From the NCBI GenBank assembly GCA_966128725.1, contig CBHYLN010000079.1, positions 1 through 24,884 on the forward strand: a stretch of 24,884 nucleotides of DNA, read 5' to 3'. A program made the translations under genes and the position numbers. This document shows, one piece after another, positions 23,463-24,884 of the stretch. Position 1 is the first letter of the stretch; every line of letters begins with the position of its first letter. The notes under the pieces were generated by a model. That model was not told where the DNA came from. It ran no database searches and was given only the letters and a program-made list of their open reading frames with translations. The stretch comes from JAFDZV01 sp966128725 (lineage in GTDB: Bacteria > Bacteroidota > Ignavibacteria > OLB7).

Positions 23463-24884
23463 ATGCGACGTCGTGAATTCCTCGGCTGTTCGGCTGCGGC
23501 TGCCGCCGGGTTGGTGCTCTTAAACGGGCCAGGCTCCGGGGTTCGGGCGATGGTGGTTCCGCCCGATGCCGATCTGGAAACCCTTACGTCCGATGCACTT
23601 TCGGCGGCAACATCGGCCGGTGCCACGTACGCCGACATCCGCATCAATCACTACCGCAATCAGAACATCAGCGCCCGCGAGGACCGCGTGGAATATGCTT
23701 CCGAAGGCGAAAGCTTCGGTTTCGGCGTGCGCGTGATCGCAAGCGGTGCGTGGGGTTTTGCCTCGAGCACAACCGTGACGCGGGCGGAGGTTGTGCGGGT
23801 TGCGCGTGAGGCGGTTGCGATCGCCAAGGCAAACGCGGTGCTGCAGAAGCAGCCGGTGACGCTGGCGCCGGTTGCGGCATTTCGCGATCGCTGGTCAACG
23901 CCCATCCAGATCAATCCGTTCGATATTCCCACACAGGAAAAGGCGGACCTGTTGTTGGCGATCAACGCCGAGGCGTTGAAGGTGAAGGGCGCGAAGTTCT
24001 GCAGCGCATCGCTGTTCGTGGCGAACGAGAAAAAGACGTTTGCCTCCACGGAGGGCTCGTTCATCGAGCAGGATATTTATCGTGTGTGGCCGTCGTTCGA
24101 CGTGACGGCCGTATCCGAGGATGGCGCCGACTTTCAATCGCGCGCGGGGTATTGCCAGCCGATGGGCCGGGGATACGAATACTGCCGCGAGTATCCGTTG
24201 TTGGAGGATGCGCGCGCGGCGGCCGAGGACGCCGTCGAGAAATTGAAAGCCCCATCCATCCAGCCCGGTGTGCGCGATCTGATCCTGATGCCGTCGCACC
24301 TGTGGCTGGTGATCCACGAGTCGGTTGCACACGCCACGGAGCTCGACCGCGCGCTCGGGTTCGAGGCCAATTACGCCGGCACATCGTTCGTAACCACCGA
24401 CAACCTTCGCAAACTCACGTACGGATCGGACATCGTGTCGATTGTTGGCGATCGTACCGAGCGGCATGGCCTGGCCACTGTTGGGTACGACGACGAAGGC
24501 GTGAAGGCGTCGCGCTTCGACATCATCCGCGACGGCAGATTTGTTGGCTATCAGACCATCCGCGAGCAGGCGGGATGGATTGGCGACAGCGAATCACATG
24601 GCTGCGCCTATGCCGACAGCTACGAGCACATGCCCATGCAGCGCATGCCCAATGTGTCGTTGCAGCCCGGCGCCGGGCATACAACACCCGACGATCTGAT
24701 TGGCGGCATCGATGACGGTGTGTTGATCAAGGGGAACGGCTCGTGGTCGATCGATCAGCAGCGCAGAAATTTCCAGTTCGGTGGGCAGACATTCTATCAG
24801 GTAAAAAACGGGAAGATCACCGGCATGCTGCGCGATGTGGCGTTCCAGGCGATGACACTGGACTTCTGGCGCTCGTGCGATGCG
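23463..24884 (+). CDS. Tat-exported TldD/PmbA-family metalloprotease, 3' end missing
   Basis: Open from the ATG at 23463 to the right edge: 474 codons with no stop, so the C-terminus lies outside the window. The start MRRREFLGCSAAAAAGLVLL is a twin-arginine signal peptide (RRREFL) with a hydrophobic Ala/Leu core. The TldD body follows: SAGATYADIRINHYRNQNIS, the FGFGVRVIASGAWGFAS strand block, and the metal-binding helix HESVAHATELD with His285, Glu286 and His290 as the HExxxH motif. Further conserved parts are VGYDDEGVKASRFDIIRDG and LIGGIDDGVLIKGNGSWSID. TldD partners with PmbA/TldE to cleave unfolded or linear peptides, for example in microcin maturation; a partner gene would be expected just to the right. 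E. coli TldD is cytoplasmic, so the Tat signal marks an exported subgroup. Family firm. Confidence 0.93.
   Translation, partial: MRRREFLGCSAAAAAGLVLLNGPGSGVRAMVVPPDADLETLTSDALSAATSAGATYADIRINHYRNQNISAREDRVEYASEGESFGFGVRVIASGAWGFASSTTVTRAEVVRVAREAVAIAKANAVLQKQPVTLAPVAAFRDRWSTPIQINPFDIPTQEKADLLLAINAEALKVKGAKFCSASLFVANEKKTFASTEGSFIEQDIYRVWPSFDVTAVSEDGADFQSRAGYCQPMGRGYEYCREYPLLEDARAAAEDAVEKLKAPSIQPGVRDLILMPSHLWLVIHESVAHATELDRALGFEANYAGTSFVTTDNLRKLTYGSDIVSIVGDRTERHGLATVGYDDEGVKASRFDIIRDGRFVGYQTIREQAGWIGDSESHGCAYADSYEHMPMQRMPNVSLQPGAGHTTPDDLIGGIDDGVLIKGNGSWSIDQQRRNFQFGGQTFYQVKNGKITGMLRDVAFQAMTLDFWRSCDA

Overview
The window looks like a piece of a GC-rich genome from the Bacteroidota/Chlorobiota/Kapaibacteriota side of the FCB group. 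Three things point there: two secreted proteins with C-terminal domains like type IX secretion (T9SS) sorting signals, a PD40-OmpA protein of the PorE type, and an ECF sigma gene followed by a membrane anti-sigma protein with a C-terminal beta-barrel. Taxonomy is inferred from protein families only. No rRNA, tRNA, CRISPR array, insertion sequence or phage gene was recognised.

Left part (1-6078, minus strand): an ORF that runs off the left edge joins an N-terminus resembling contractile-injection-system cargo to a TamB-like segment. Next come a full-length Tricorn-type protease (1712-4978) and an RDD-family membrane protein (5344-6078). Centre-left (6276-12717, plus strand): a tight run of SpoIIM-like protein, a polytopic membrane protein, DUF4129, DUF4350, a MoxR AAA+ ATPase and a DUF58 protein, with the RDD gene divergent from it. 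This is a conserved but poorly understood membrane/chaperone module. The ATPase probably remodels a target recruited through the DUF58 protein, while the other products form a membrane assembly.

Centre-right: a PorE-like PD40/OmpA protein (13023-14690) converges on a small lipoprotein (14719-15213). Then comes about 1.1 kb (15214-16315) with no convincing gene, lower GC in the lines counted, two long near-perfect hairpins and a cluster of palindromes. A T9SS-type secreted protein (16316-17815) and a delta-9-type fatty acid desaturase (18022-19092) follow, each with a strong hairpin downstream.

Right part: an ECF sigma factor (19384-20022) followed by a probable dual-membrane-spanning anti-sigma factor (20132-21616), a second T9SS-type secreted protein (21827-22780), a DinB-family protein (22783-23256), and a Tat-signal-bearing TldD-family metalloprotease that runs off the right edge (23463-24884).

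The observations most worth following are the chimeric ORF at the left edge, the sigma/dual-membrane anti-sigma pair, and the hairpin- and palindrome-rich gene desert at 15.2-16.3 kb.
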